Shown here: positions 23,811 through 33,366 of the stretch, one piece after another | Layout: each line of letters starts with the position of its first letter | How positions within the stretch are numbered: the first letter of the stretch is position 1 | DNA from: Cephalopachus bancanus | Taxonomy: Eukaryota; Chordata; Mammalia; Primates; Tarsiidae | Length of the DNA: 64,000 nucleotides | Direction of reading: 5' to 3' | Assembly (NCBI GenBank): GCA_027257055.1 | Contig: JAPVLO010000323.1 | Location: forward strand, 1,437,001 to 1,501,000 | Notes under the pieces: generated by a model | Told to the model about the DNA's origin: nothing | The model's input: only the letters and a program-made list of their open reading frames with translations | Databases searched by the model: none | Program-made: the position numbers and the translations under genes

Positions 23811-23856
23811 GGCGGGGGGTGGGGCGGGGGGGCGGGGAGGGGAGGGGAGGGGAGGA
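23811..23856 (+). promoter_or_regulatory. G-quadruplex-prone G-run cluster
   Basis: At least eight runs of four or more G separated by one or a few bases within 46 bases on the plus strand, more than the four runs needed for an intramolecular quadruplex. It lies about 0.75 kb inside the presumed first intron of the minus-strand transcript. Confidence 0.75.
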
Positions 23857-24050
23857 CCAGCCGAGGGAGCACGGAAAGGCGTCCGCGTCTGCAGAGCGCA
23901 TGTTGAGGCCCTGCGTTGCCAACTCCATCCCTAACCTCCCCGAGGCTGGGGACCCGCCGGACAGGGAAAGATCCTGGAGCCTCGGTTAGGGATGGAGGCA
24001 GCGGTCCCGGCCTCCACCCCTGGCCTAGAACACCTGGCTTCTGGGCCCGC

Positions 24051-24055
24051 CCAAT
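24051..24055 (+). promoter_or_regulatory. CCAAT box
   Basis: CCAATCGGC context within 'gcccgcccaatcggc', close to the NF-Y preference for CCAATCRG-type flanks. It would suit a plus-strand start shortly downstream. Confidence 0.45.
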
Positions 24056-24075
24056 CGGCAAAACCCCTCTCCAGA

Positions 24076-24092
24076 GCCCCCTGGTCTCGCAG
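24076..24092 (+). other. Possible plus-strand splice donor
   Basis: 'ctcgcag|gtgagc' is a near-consensus donor (exon end at 24092, GT at 24093-24094). A divergent or antisense non-coding transcript could use it. There is no other evidence for an exon here. Confidence 0.25.
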
Positions 24093-24667
24093 GTGAGCAG
24101 GCGCTGCTCTCTCCTTTCTTCAAATTCCCCTCCCTCCCCCAAAGCGCTAACTTTTAGGGGTTCGGAGGTGGCAAGAGGGGGACAGGCCAGAAAGGACAGG
24201 CCCCGGAGTGTGAGGGATTTTCAAGGTAGCCTCCGCGAGCGCGTTTTGTCCTCGTGTCCTCCCACCCCGCCCCACCCCCGCCCACACCCAGTCCGCAGAA
24301 CCTGCCCGCGGCCGCGCGGTGCTGGTCGCCAGGCGGGGGTCCCCAGCCCGGGGCTGGCGTCCCCAGCCCGGGGCGGGCGTGGGATGGGTGGGGCAGGGGC
24401 TGGCGGATCCCGAGGCCGGATGGCGCCGGGCACCACACGCCGGGCGGGCCACCGCGATCGGCCCGTCCGAGAGCCGGGTGGGGGGAGGCCGGGGCGCGAG
24501 CGAGGCGGGGCAGGTCCCGGCTCCCGCGCGCCTAGCGGACCGGGCGGGGCTGGCCCTTGCGCGCTGCCCGTCTCCATCCCTCCGCGGATCCCGCGCCCTT
24601 ACCTCTGGGTGCGAGGGTGCCCGCCGGAGAGGGCGCTGGGGCGCGGGGGGCTGCCTCCGGGGCGGGC

Positions 24668-24715
24668 TCAGCGGCGGCCGGCGACGGCGGGGTCGCCCGC
24701 GGGGCCGCTGCTCAT
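24668..24715 (-). CDS. 15-codon upstream ORF
   Basis: ATG at 24715-24713 in the context 'cgagccATGa' (purine absent at -3, so only moderate), reading MSSGPAGDPAVAGRR and ending in TGA at 24670-24668, 64 bases before the donor. If the exon is a 5' UTR exon, this is a short upstream ORF that could reduce translation of the main frame. It may equally be chance in GC-rich sequence. Confidence 0.3.
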   Translation of the reverse strand: MSSGPAGDPAVAGRR

Positions 24716-24929
24716 GGCTCGTGGCGCCCGGAGCCCTGCGGCCGCGGCCACCGCGGCGCCTTCCTCCTCGTCCTCTTCGCGGGCTCCCGGCCGGGACGCA
24801 GCTAACGCCCCAGCCCCGCAGCCCTCCTCCCCTCCGCCTCCCCGGCCGCGGACGGAGCCGCCTCCAGCGCCGCCCCGCGCGCAGCCCGGCCGCGGCCGCC
24901 AGCGCCGCCCAGCGCCCGGCCCCGGGGAC

Positions 24930-24956
24930 GCCGCCGCCGCCGCCGCCGCCGCCGCC
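24930..24956 (-). repeat. (GCC)9 / (GGC)9 triplet tract
   Basis: Nine perfect GCC units on the plus strand, GGC on the strand of the presumed first exon. Tracts of this kind in 5' UTRs are length-variable and in several human genes expand in disease; nothing here says this one does. Confidence 0.95.
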
Positions 24957-24989
24957 CGCCCAGCCGGCTCCGCGGTGCCGGCCCCGCTG

Positions 24990-25091
24990 TGACGCAGGCC
25001 GCGGGGCCCGGGAAGTTCCTCCCCCGCGGAGACCACCCCGCGCCGGGCCCGGCCCACGAGCGCTGCCGCCGGCCGCGGGGCCTGCTTCCGG
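24990..25091 (-). promoter_or_regulatory. Core promoter motifs: CRE-like and ETS-like
   Basis: TGACGCA at 24990-24996 is one base from a CRE half-site palindrome, and CTTCCGG at 25085-25091 is CCGGAAG on the minus strand, a standard ETS/GABP word common near CpG-island start sites. Both lie just upstream of the presumed minus-strand exon. Confidence 0.4.
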
Positions 25092-25307
25092 ACGGGGAGA
25101 GAAATCCGCCCTCCGCGGCGCCACGGGGCCACGCCCCCCTCGGGGACGCCCACCTGGCGGGCTCTGCCCGGGGAGTGGGCCGCGTCGGATGCCACCTCCA
25201 CCCTCATCGCTAACAATGCGCGCAAAGCCAGCGCCCGCTGTGCGCGCGGCGTCTGCTCCGCGGCCGCAGCTCCTCCCCGGGGTGAGCTCGAGGGGGAGCA
25301 GCCACCG

Positions 25308-25317
25308 CTAAAAATAG
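25308..25317. promoter_or_regulatory. MEF2-type box
   Basis: CTAAAAATAG fits the MEF2 consensus YTAWWWWTAR exactly, an AT-rich decamer standing alone in GC-rich island sequence about 0.3 kb upstream of the presumed minus-strand start. Confidence 0.5.
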
Positions 25318-25532
25318 CCCTCTGGGAACTCCTCCGAGGACCCGGGTCAGGGTGAAGATGACCCCTCCGCTTGAGAACCGAAGGGTGGGGACGGGGCGGG
25401 ATGCACCGAGGCAGACGGAGGAGGAGAAACGCAAAACCCCACATTCCTGGATGGTGACGCCCCCGAGCCCCTGGACAACCACGCCGGACTGGCCAAGCGG
25501 CAGGATCGGGGACACTCCGTAGGGGTGCTCTG

Positions 25533-25545
25533 CCCCCCCCCCCCC
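25533..25545. repeat. C13 homopolymer
   Basis: Thirteen C at the right edge of the island; likely length-variable and an assembly weak point. Confidence 0.95.
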
Positions 25546-25559
25546 ATTTCGTGCAGGAC

Positions 25560-26600
25560 TTGAAGGAGTTGACGGTGCACAGCAAAACCACCTGTTGTTT
25601 AAAGGGCGTGGGGGAAGGCTTCTCTCGCATTAATCGGAATCTTGTTTTTCTTCTCCCGGTTCTCCCACCCAATTTCAGGGTGGAAAAGCAAAGGCTCGCT
25701 TTTGAAAGCTGGCAGCTCTCTGTATGGAAAATCTTCTGCCCAGTGAAAACAAATGTCGACAAGATTACTGAGTAGTGCGGAATCTTCTGGGAATGCCTTA
25801 TCAATGTCAGCTATTCTAAGAGCACCGAAAATTAAACTATTGCTCTGTCCTGACAGTCTGGAAAAGACAGATGTATGGGAGTAGAGAAATTGATAGACAA
25901 CTAACTAGCAGTCATTCACCAGGTTATCTGTCCTTATATAGCAAAGCTGCATAAAGCAGTCACCTTTCACCTCATTTCTGCTTCCAAGCCAAAATGAAAA
26001 GTTCGTCCAAAAGTTGTTCTTTAGGGCTTTTAACCGATTTTTCCCTGCTCGCTCAGCAAAAATACTACACTTGTCTTCAATTTCAAGGCTGTTATTGGCT
26101 GTCTTTCCTTGAAGACAGTCTTAAACTCTCTTAGGCCTTAGCACTCTAACACCAGTCCTAATTAATCTGAATAAAGAATTTTAAAAAAGGATATCTAAGT
26201 TTGGGCTTTCCTTCTAGTCAGCAGATGGAAAAATTCCTAGACAGTCTCTGGGGGAAAGGCGAAAACTGACTTTAGCAATTTGCTAAAAAAAAATTCAAGT
26301 AACTTGTAAGCCACAAGGTAGATGCAGAAATACTCTCTGAGGTAGCTTCTACCCTTAAATACCTCACCTGGCTGTAAACACTTGGTGAGGCTAGTACTAG
26401 GGATGCAGACCTCCTATGGGTGTCCTTATTCTGCAAGAGCTCTCTGAGTGCACTTCTTCCTCGTTCCCTTGGCACCCAACCACAATGGTAGGCACCCCTG
26501 AAATGCTCCCTTGATACCCCTTGTCAAGGAACTATTGGACCCTAGACTTTGTACTTGGGGGAATCAGGATTAAATCCCTGCTCTTCCTGTTTAAACTTAG
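25560..26600. other. Repeat-free stretch next to the island
   Basis: About 1 kb without recognisable repeats, directly upstream of the presumed minus-strand start. It could hold proximal regulatory sequence. Frames of 74 and 67 codons (25551-25775, 26272-26475) are unsupported. Confidence 0.4.
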
Positions 26601-26607
26601 GGAAATT

Positions 26608-26902
26608 GGCCGGGCACGGTGGCTCATGGCCTATAATCCTAGCCCTTTGGGAGGTCAAGTTGAGAGGATTGCCTGAGCCCACGGGTTCGAGAACAACCTG
26701 GGCAACTTGGCAAGACCTCATCTCTATGATAAATCAAAAAATTAGCCGGGCATGGTGGCGCACGCCTGTAGTTCCAGCTATTTGGAAGGCGGAAGGATCG
26801 TCGGAGCCCAGCAGGTCAAAGCTGCGGTGGCCGTGTGTCACTGCACTCCAGCCTGGATGGCACAGTGGGACTCTGACTCAAAAAAACAAACAAAACAAAC
26901 AA
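26608..26902 (+). mobile_element. Full-length Alu
   Basis: The short direct repeat 'aacttagg' occurs on both sides (26594-26601, 26901-26908). Tail AAAC-rich. Confidence 0.93.
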
Positions 26903-26909
26903 CTTAGGT

Positions 26910-27350
26910 GAGTTACTGCTCCTTTTTATTTCTCTCCATCATCAGTAATAGTGGTACAGTACTACAGTGTGCCCTAAGAATTAAATAACATGCTTCCAGC
27001 ATCAAGAACAGCCAAGCCATACATGGTAACTACAATTGTACTTTCTACTCTTCATTATTCTGAAAGCAAAAAGAATCAGGAACAGGAAAAAGGTTTGGAA
27101 ACATGGACTATGAATCCCCTGCAAGTTGCGTTCCCCACTGAGTTGCTTTTGTGTCTACTCTGTGCCTGCATTCTGACAGAGTGAACTGGAAAGTTCTGCA
27201 AGTGGAGGCAGATGATTCATGCGCGGGTTAAAGTTTGAGAGTTACTAGTTTAAAAACCACTATGCTATACTGCCCAGTTCACCTTTCTTCCATCACGTAA
27301 CTCATAAATCTATCCATCTCACCTCAGTCCACCTATCTCAAGTCAATATC
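26910..27350. other. Unassigned stretch
   Basis: No repeat family or exon recognised. Confidence 0.4.
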
Positions 27351-27353
27351 CAT

Positions 27354-28030
27354 CCGGGTAAGGTGTCTCACATCTGTAATCCCAGCAATTTAGGAGATGA
27401 AGGCAGGAAGATCACATGAGTCCAGGAGGTAAAGACTAGCCAGAGCAACATAGTGAGACCTGATTTTTTTCTTTTTTTTTCCTTTTTAAATTTATTATTA
27501 TTATTATTGTTGTTATTATTATAAAGATATGGGGTACAATTCAGGGTTAGGTATACAAATATTGATTACGCAGGTACCCTTGTTGATGACGTATGCTCCT
27601 CCCTCCCCTAGCAGTTTCCCTCTACTGCCAATCCCACCATCCCTCCCCTGACAGTTTCCCATTACTGCCAAATGTTTTCTTACAGTATTATACTTGTTCA
27701 AAGTCCCCTTATGAGTGAGAACATATGGTACTCTGTCCTTTGTTTCTGTGATAGATCATGGAGTATGATTGACTCCAAATCCATCCAAGTTGCTGCGAAG
27801 TCCATATATTTGTCCTTCTTTATGAGACCTCATTTCTATCAAAACAAAAAACAAACAGACAAAAAACTAGCCAGGTGGTGGCACGTGCCTGTAGTACTGA
27901 CTACTTGGGAAACTGGGATGGGAGAATCACTTGAGTCCAGGAGGTCAAGGCTGCAGTGAAATGAGATCATGCTACTGCACTCCAATCTGGATGACAGAGT
28001 AAGACCCTGTCTCAGAACAAAAAAACAACA
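27354..28030 (+). mobile_element. Old AluJ-like element split by an L1
   Basis: The left arm (27354-27452) and right arm (27836-28030) carry the older Alu words 'gcaacatagtgagacc' and 'gaggtcaaggctgcagtg'. The gap is filled by a minus-strand L1 3' end. This Alu predates the lineage-specific L1. Confidence 0.85.
27466..27822 (-). mobile_element. L1 3' end inserted in the AluJ
   Basis: The T-rich 3' end on the left is followed by the reverse 3' UTR, with the 'ctactgccaatccc' / 'attactgccaaatg' duplicated block, and then the ORF2 tail 'tgagtgagaacatatggtac'. The target duplication 'tgagacctgattt' / 'tgagacctcattt' is found at 27453-27465 and 27823-27835. Confidence 0.9.
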
Positions 28031-28434
28031 TCTACACCTATCAAACTCTCTGTAAAGCGCTGGGAGAATCGGCAATCAATCAGTTAAACTTAGTAAATGC
28101 AAGGCCCTGAGGTCTGAAAAGAGTATAAGACTTCTTCCCTCATTTCAAGGTGTTCACAGTTTTTGGGAGAAAGAATCTGGCACACACATGAACCACACAT
28201 TAAATATGGTTGAAGTTTAGAGAAAGGAGAGTGTATTGTGAGCTAGATGAACTGGGTGTACAGTCTCCATCTTGACTTTTCACTTAGTACCCTCTTCTTT
28301 AAGCCAAAGTTTGACTTTCTGGTTGGGCTTCCAGAGTGAGTTCTACACTGAGACTCCACATAGTTTCAAGTTAACCATGTGCAGGTAGGCAATAGAGAAC
28401 AGAAGTAGATGTTTCTGGGCAGTGTCTGGCCATG

Positions 28435-28845
28435 GTAAGGGATTAGAAACCATACAAGTCTGGGTTCAACTCCTGCGTCCCTAAAGATGTGACCCTTAAC
28501 TTTTTTTTTTTTTTTTTTTGAGTTGGAGGAATCTCACTCTGTTGCCCAGGCTGAAGTGCCGTGCCTGATCATGGCCACCACAGCCTTGACCTGCTGGGCT
28601 CAGGCAATCCTTCTGCCTCAGCCTTCCAAGTAGCTGGAACTACAGGCATGTTCCACCACACCCGGCTAATTTTTTGATTTATTGTAAAGACGAGGTCTTG
28701 CCAAGTTCCCTGGGCCTGGCAATCCTTTCACCTCCATCTCCCAAAATGCTGGGATCACAGGCATGAGCCACCATACCCAGCGACTCTTAACTTCTTAATC
28801 TTTGAACACATCTATTGAATGTTTCTTTATCTATTAAAACATAGC
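28435..28845 (-). repeat. MIR SINE split by an Alu
   Basis: MIR reverse strand 'caagtctgggttcaactcct' (28435-28490) resumes after the Alu as 'cttaatctttgaacacatct' (28794-28845). Confidence 0.65.
28503..28781 (-). mobile_element. Full-length Alu in the MIR
   Basis: Target duplication 'gacccttaactt' / 'gactcttaactt' at 28491-28502 and 28782-28793. T tail on the left. Confidence 0.94.
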
Positions 28846-28854
28846 TACTTTTTT

Positions 28855-29134
28855 TTTTTTTGAGTTGGAGTCTCACTCTATCACCCAGACTGGAATGCAG
28901 TGGCACACTCACGGCTACCGCAGTGTCGACCTGCTGGGCACCGGTTATCCTTCCGCCTTAGCCTTCCAACTAGCTGGAACTACAGGCGTGTGCTACCACG
29001 CCCAGCAAATTTATTTATTTATTGTAGAGACAAGGTCTCACCACGTTGCCCGGGATGGTCTCAAACCTGCAGGCTCAGGAAATCCACTTGCCTCGGCCTC
29101 CCAAAGTGCTGGGATTATAGGCTGAGCCACAGCC
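28855..29134 (-). mobile_element. Full-length Alu
   Basis: Target duplication 'aacatagctacttttt' / 'aacatagttacttttt' at 28838-28854 and 29135-29150. It ends directly against the left arm of the 29-kb inverted repeat. Confidence 0.95.
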
Positions 29135-29150
29135 AACATAGTTACTTTTT

Positions 29151-29754
29151 AGGATTGTGTCTAGCTTTAGAGAGAATACTTGTAGCCCCTCTAGTAGGTT
29201 GTACAGAAATGGTAATTATGTTACAGTGTTGTTCTGTTGTTAGCTACAGGAAAACTCAAGTTGGGCTGTGTCATTCCTTGAAGGAATAATTTAAAAATCA
29301 GCTTCTTTAAGGTTGTAGGCAGGTACAATTCTCCCTTCCTTTGCCACCACAGCACTTAGTTTGAATGTCTATTCAGCACTTACCATAGTATGCTCTCATT
29401 TATCTTTATGTGCCTGCTTCACTACCGAGTCTGGGAGCCTCTCCAGGGCAGAGACTGTATCTTCATTCATCTCCATGTCCATCATCAACACCTAGGACAG
29501 GCCCAAATGTTGAAAGAATGAGTTTGAAAATGTTTCCATTTCTTGTGCTGATTCTGACTTTCAGAGGCAGAAGGAAGGGAGAATTGCACTTGTCTACAAC
29601 CTTGGAGAAGCTGATTTTTAAATTATTCCTTCAAGGAATGACACAGCCCAACCTGAGTTTTCCTGTAGCTAACAACAAAACAACAGTGTAACATAATTAC
29701 ATACAACCTACTAGAGAGGCTACAAGTATTCTCTCTAAAGCTAGACACAATCCT
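29151..29754. repeat. Local inverted duplication, ~195-bp arms
   Basis: 29151-29346 and 29563-29754 are reverse complements of each other at about 94% over aligned columns by my eye count, with one 7-bp gap. The left arm starts 'aggattgtgtctagctttag' and the right arm ends with its complement. The spacer is about 216 bp. Confidence 0.93.
29340..29525 (+). mobile_element. L2 LINE 3' end fragment
   Basis: 'tctccagggcagagactgta', 'tcttcattcatctccatgtc' and 'acctaggacaggcccaaatg' follow the L2 3' UTR order. It fills the spacer of the inverted duplication. Confidence 0.65.
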
Positions 29755-29759
29755 ATGCC

Positions 29760-30325
29760 ACAGGTTCTAAAACCTGAACCGTTTAGCTCATAAAGAATTT
29801 ATGCTAAAATTATGTTGTATGTATCTGCTTCAACTTTGACTTTTTAATGCCAGGTTGGTTGTTTAAGACCAACCTGCTCTTCTTGTTTTGTTTTCTATTT
29901 GATGCCAGTTGGTCCTGCCTGGTAATAGTGAAAGCAAAATCTAAATTTTAAACCAAAACCACCAGCAGGAATTTACCCTGTATTCTCTTTCCACTCTGTG
30001 CACATCTGTTCCCCAGACCATTTCTGAGTTTAGTGGCAAGAAATTGAACTAACAGGAAACATTGTTATTCTAAGTTTCAGATGTTTACACTGTTACAACC
30101 CTTAGCATTTTCTGAATTAATACCTGCAAGAGAAAATCCACCTTTAGCAACAGTTTTGAGATCCTTGTCTTCACATCATTAAAAATGCTAGGACAGGGAG
30201 AATAAAACGTTCCCTAGAACATCCTTTGAGCAGGAAGTTGCTTGAGAGGTAATGTGGTCAAATGTGGTCTTGACCCAAAAGTGGCAGTTGAATTTGTACT
30301 AGAGGAGATGGTGGTGCTACTGGGG
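29760..30325. other. Unassigned stretch
   Basis: No gene or nameable repeat. Confidence 0.4.
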
Positions 30326-30329
30326 CTCA

Positions 30330-31110
30330 GAACATGATACCCCGAAATTGAAGGCCTAAGCAGCAGCCACAGAAGCAAAGTTTCTCTCTGGCTTTCTCCT
30401 TCCTTTCTGTCTTTTGCCTCTTATTCTCTCTGAGGCAAGCCATCTAAACTGGACTCTTTATTCTCCAAGATCTGTCTTGGAAACCAAAGCCTCTTTTCCC
30501 CAAAGCCAGTTATAGAACCTAAAAATATGACTCCAATCTCCTCCCTCCCCACCCATCTTTCTGTCTAACAGCTGGCCATAAAGAAATTAAGACCCTCATT
30601 CCAGAGGGGCCCTACCCCATATCCGGGAGGAAAGAATGTTGTACAGAAAGGCCAAGAAATACCTGGACAGGTCTTACTGAGTTTCTCTACTCAGTCTATT
30701 AGCACAGATGATATCCTTTATGTTCAGTCATATTTCTACTCAGCATTCCATACGTCACTGAGCCTAAGTATAAAAATTGGTCGGGAACAGTGGCTCAAGT
30801 CTGTAATCCCAGTGCTTTGGGAGGCTAATGTGGGAGGATTGCTTGCAGTCAGGAGTTTGAGGTTATAGTAAACTGTGATTCACCACTGTACTCCAGCCTA
30901 GACAATAGAACAAGTCCCTGTGTAAACAAAACAAAACAAAACAAACAAAAAACTATAGTCCTTGTGTCTTTGGGTCTTCATTCTGAAGGCTCTGGTGTCA
31001 AATAAAACTGTGATCAAACAAATTTGTTATACTTTTCTCTTGTTAATATATCTTTGTTATAAGGATGTCAGTTGTGACCCTTATGGTAGGGAGAAAATAG
31101 GATACTAAAA
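30330..31110 (+). mobile_element. Solo LTR, ERV class I-like
   Basis: LTR-like organisation: 'acatgataccccgaaattga' near the start, a TATA-like 'tataaaaatt' at 30769-30778, an AATAAAA signal at 31001-31007, then 'tttctcttgttaatatatct' and a 'gtcagttgtgacccttatgg' end. A 7SL-derived monomer interrupts it at 30779-30951. No gag, pol or env remnant was seen next to it. Boundaries are approximate. Confidence 0.6.
30779..30951 (+). mobile_element. FLAM/old monomeric 7SL SINE
   Basis: A single arm with 'gtgggaggattgcttgcagt' and 'actccagcctagacaataga', then an AAAAC-type tail. It lacks the lineage-specific Alu words. Confidence 0.85.
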
Positions 31111-31261
31111 ATCTTCGAATCAAATTCTTCTAAAACCAGCCTTGTACATTTTGCCTCACCTCCACCCCCCCCAAGACAGAATTATTTGGTCCCACTAACT
31201 TGGGAAATTTTCTTTGGAAATAATAGTGAATAAGCACAGATGAAGTATATGTTATGTGCTA

Positions 31262-31450
31262 AGTACTGGTTGAATATCTGTTATTCAAAATGCCTGGGAC
31301 TGGGAAGTGTTTTGGGTTTCAGATTTTGGAATATTTGCACTGTTCTTCCTTACTGGTTGAGCACCCCGAATCTGAAAATCCAAAGTGCTTCAGTGAGCAT
31401 TTCCTTTGAGCATCATATCAGTACGCAAAAGTTTCAGATTTTGTACTAGT
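31262..31450 (+). mobile_element. Tigger-like DNA transposon fragment
   Basis: 'ggttgaatatctgttattca' and 'gtgttttgggtttcagattt' on the left face the partially complementary 'ggttgagcaccccgaatctg' and 'tttcagattttgtact', a palindromic layout like the TcMar-Tigger nonautonomous group. Confidence 0.6.
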
Positions 31451-31464
31451 TTTATATGCACTGT

Positions 31465-31680
31465 CTCATCTGAGCACCACAGCTGTCCTTTACATAAACA
31501 GTATTATTTTCTCCTATTTACAGAAGAGAAAACAGAGGCCCATTAAAAGGAGGAAGTATCTGACCAAAGGTAACATAATCAATGAGTGGAAGAATTGAAT
31601 TAGGATTTGGATGTAGGCAAGTCTAATTTCAGAGTTCTCATGCTTAACTACTTCATCTTCTGGGAAAGGAATATTTGTTT
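31465..31680 (+). repeat. MIR SINE
   Basis: 'ctcctatttacagaagagaa', 'aacagaggcccattaaaagg' and 'ctcatgcttaactacttcat' are in MIR order. Confidence 0.75.
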
Positions 31681-31748
31681 TTAAATTTGACTCATTAGGT
31701 ATATTCAGTAGGGTTAATGATATACTTTTTCATTTTACAAAAAATCAG

Positions 31749-32022
31749 TGTCTTCACTCTGTTGCCCAGGCTGAATTGCAATGTCACACTCACGGCCACC
31801 ACAGCCTCAACCTGCCGAGCTCAGGCAATCCTTCTGCCTTAGTCTTCCAAGTAACTGGAACTACAGGTGTGCACCACCACACCCAGCTATTTTTTTTTTT
31901 ATTGTAGAGACAAGGTCTCACCAAGTTTCCCAGGCTAATCTCAAATCCCTGGACTCCAGCAGTTCCCTCATCTCTGTCTCCCAAAGTGCTGGGATTACAA
32001 GTGTGAGCCATGACACCTGGCA
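31749..32022 (-). mobile_element. Alu, minus strand, tail lost
   Basis: It begins at 'tcttcactctgttgcccagg', so the T tail and the first bases are missing. Otherwise a complete dimer. Confidence 0.92.
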
Positions 32023-32894
32023 CCTTTTTGGTATTTTAAAACTGGCATTCATTTGTAGGTACACTAGTGTAGGTACATCCCAAGTGTGCCTTCATAAGGT
32101 GATTTTAGAGATTACTTTTAAATTGAAAAGCACTTTCTGACTGAAAACAAACTTCTTAATGAAAGACCCATAAAGTGTCTATGGCTCTGAGTTAAGGCAA
32201 TATGGAATATACTGGGCAGAGAGTCTCATTTTTAGATTTACAGTTCATTTGGGCCAATGAGAGATAAGTAACTTTCACATGGGAAATATGGTTATAATAT
32301 AATAAGAAATATATATTTAGATCTTTGTCTACATATGGTTCTAGCTCACAGCTTCTAAAACTCTTGTAATTTCCTAATTAGAGCTATGGAATCATCTTTT
32401 GTTATCATAGATTTTGCCCTCAGTTTCTAAAATAACTTCAGAAAGATAATGGTGGAAGAAGTGTCCTTTATTATTCCTTAGGATCCCTCTTCAACCACAC
32501 CTGGGATTATGATAATGAAGCAATTTGGGTAAAGCCCCTAGATAACCCCGGGATGGGAGCTGGTTGAAATGGAAACTAACCGTGTGACTAGTCAGCCCCC
32601 ATTTTGACTTTTGGGGAAGGGAGGGGGACTGGAGACTGACTTAATAGCAGTGCCTATTACATGCCTGTGTAATGTCTCCATAGAAACCCAAAAGGATGGC
32701 ATTCAGGAACCTTCCAGGTTGATGAACAAGAACACACCCACTTGCTGTGAGGGTGGTGTACCTCAAAACTCCACTGGGACAGAAGCTTCTATACTCAGGC
32801 CCTTTCTGGATCTTACCTTATGTGTCTCTTCATCTGGTTATTTATTTGTATCCATTAATATATCCTTTGAAATAAGCCAGTAATCACCGTGAAC

Positions 32895-33090
32895 AGTTAT
32901 CATAATACTATAAAAAAGGGATTGGCAGTAGTGGGAAATGGCCAGGGACGGGGGCACACTTCATCAATAAGCGTATGTGCTCTCAAACCAGGTGAAGTGG
33001 GGACGAAAGATAGGCCCAAACTTTACTTGTACAATAACCATTTGTATACTAACCCTGAATTATACCCATCATTAAAATAAAAAAAAATTT
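32895..33090 (+). mobile_element. L1 3' UTR end, long-type
   Basis: 'aagggattggcagtagtggg', 'gctctcaaaccaggtgaagt' and 'ccatttgtatactaaccctg', then an A-rich end. Confidence 0.85.
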
Positions 33091-33366
33091 TAGAGAGAGT
33101 TATAAGCCATAATCTAGGAAGTAAACTGTTTTCCTGAACTCTGTAGGCCATTCTAGTGAATGGTTGAACCTGAGGCAGGCGGGGATGTGAGAACCTTCGA
33201 TTTGTAGCCAAGTCAGACACAAGTAGTGTATATTCTTGTATAATCTGGGATCCCAACCTACCAGTTATGATTGATGTCTGAAGTTGTGGGAAGCAGTCTT
33301 GTGGGACTGAGCCCTTAGCCTGCAGGATCCAATACTATCTAAAGGCAATGTAAGAATTGAGTTAGA

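Larger units (their letters stand above)
24603..25020 (-). other. Putative non-coding first exon
   Basis: Reading the minus strand, GC-rich leader sequence ends in 'cacccagag|gtaagg', a strong splice donor with the last exon base at 24603 and GT at 24602-24601. The stretch upstream of it holds the (GGC)9 tract and a 15-codon ORF that closes before the donor; no ATG in this exon opens a frame that continues through the donor with recognisable protein content, so a 5' UTR exon is the simplest reading. The start is not defined; I place it near 25.0 kb because CRE-like and ETS-like motifs (24990-24996, 25085-25091) lie there. The next exon must be left of the window or unrecognised within it. I do not recognise the gene. 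Confidence 0.45.
23690..25560. promoter_or_regulatory. CpG island promoter region
   Basis: About 1.9 kb of very GC-rich sequence with frequent CpG in a window that is otherwise AT-rich and CpG-poor, with no interspersed repeat inside. CpG islands of this size usually mark promoters of broadly expressed or developmental genes, often firing in both directions. Visible elements: CCAAT at 24051-24055, many GGGCGG/CCGCCC boxes (for example 24541-24550, 24659-24666), TGACGCA at 24990-24996, CTTCCGG at 25085-25091 and a MEF2-type box at 25308-25317. No TATA box. The core with the densest CpG is 24240-25300. The gene itself is not identified. Confidence 0.93.

Noticed and set aside
23633..25804. Long open frames of 169-378 codons on both strands
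   Set aside because: All lie in the CpG island, where stop codons are rare because of the GC content. Several overlap on both strands, are rich in P, A, R and G, and have no domain or conserved start.
29151..29754. Inverted repeat as terminal repeats of a DNA transposon
   Set aside because: The arms lack flanking TA, 8-bp or 9-bp target duplications, and the spacer is an unrelated L2 fragment.
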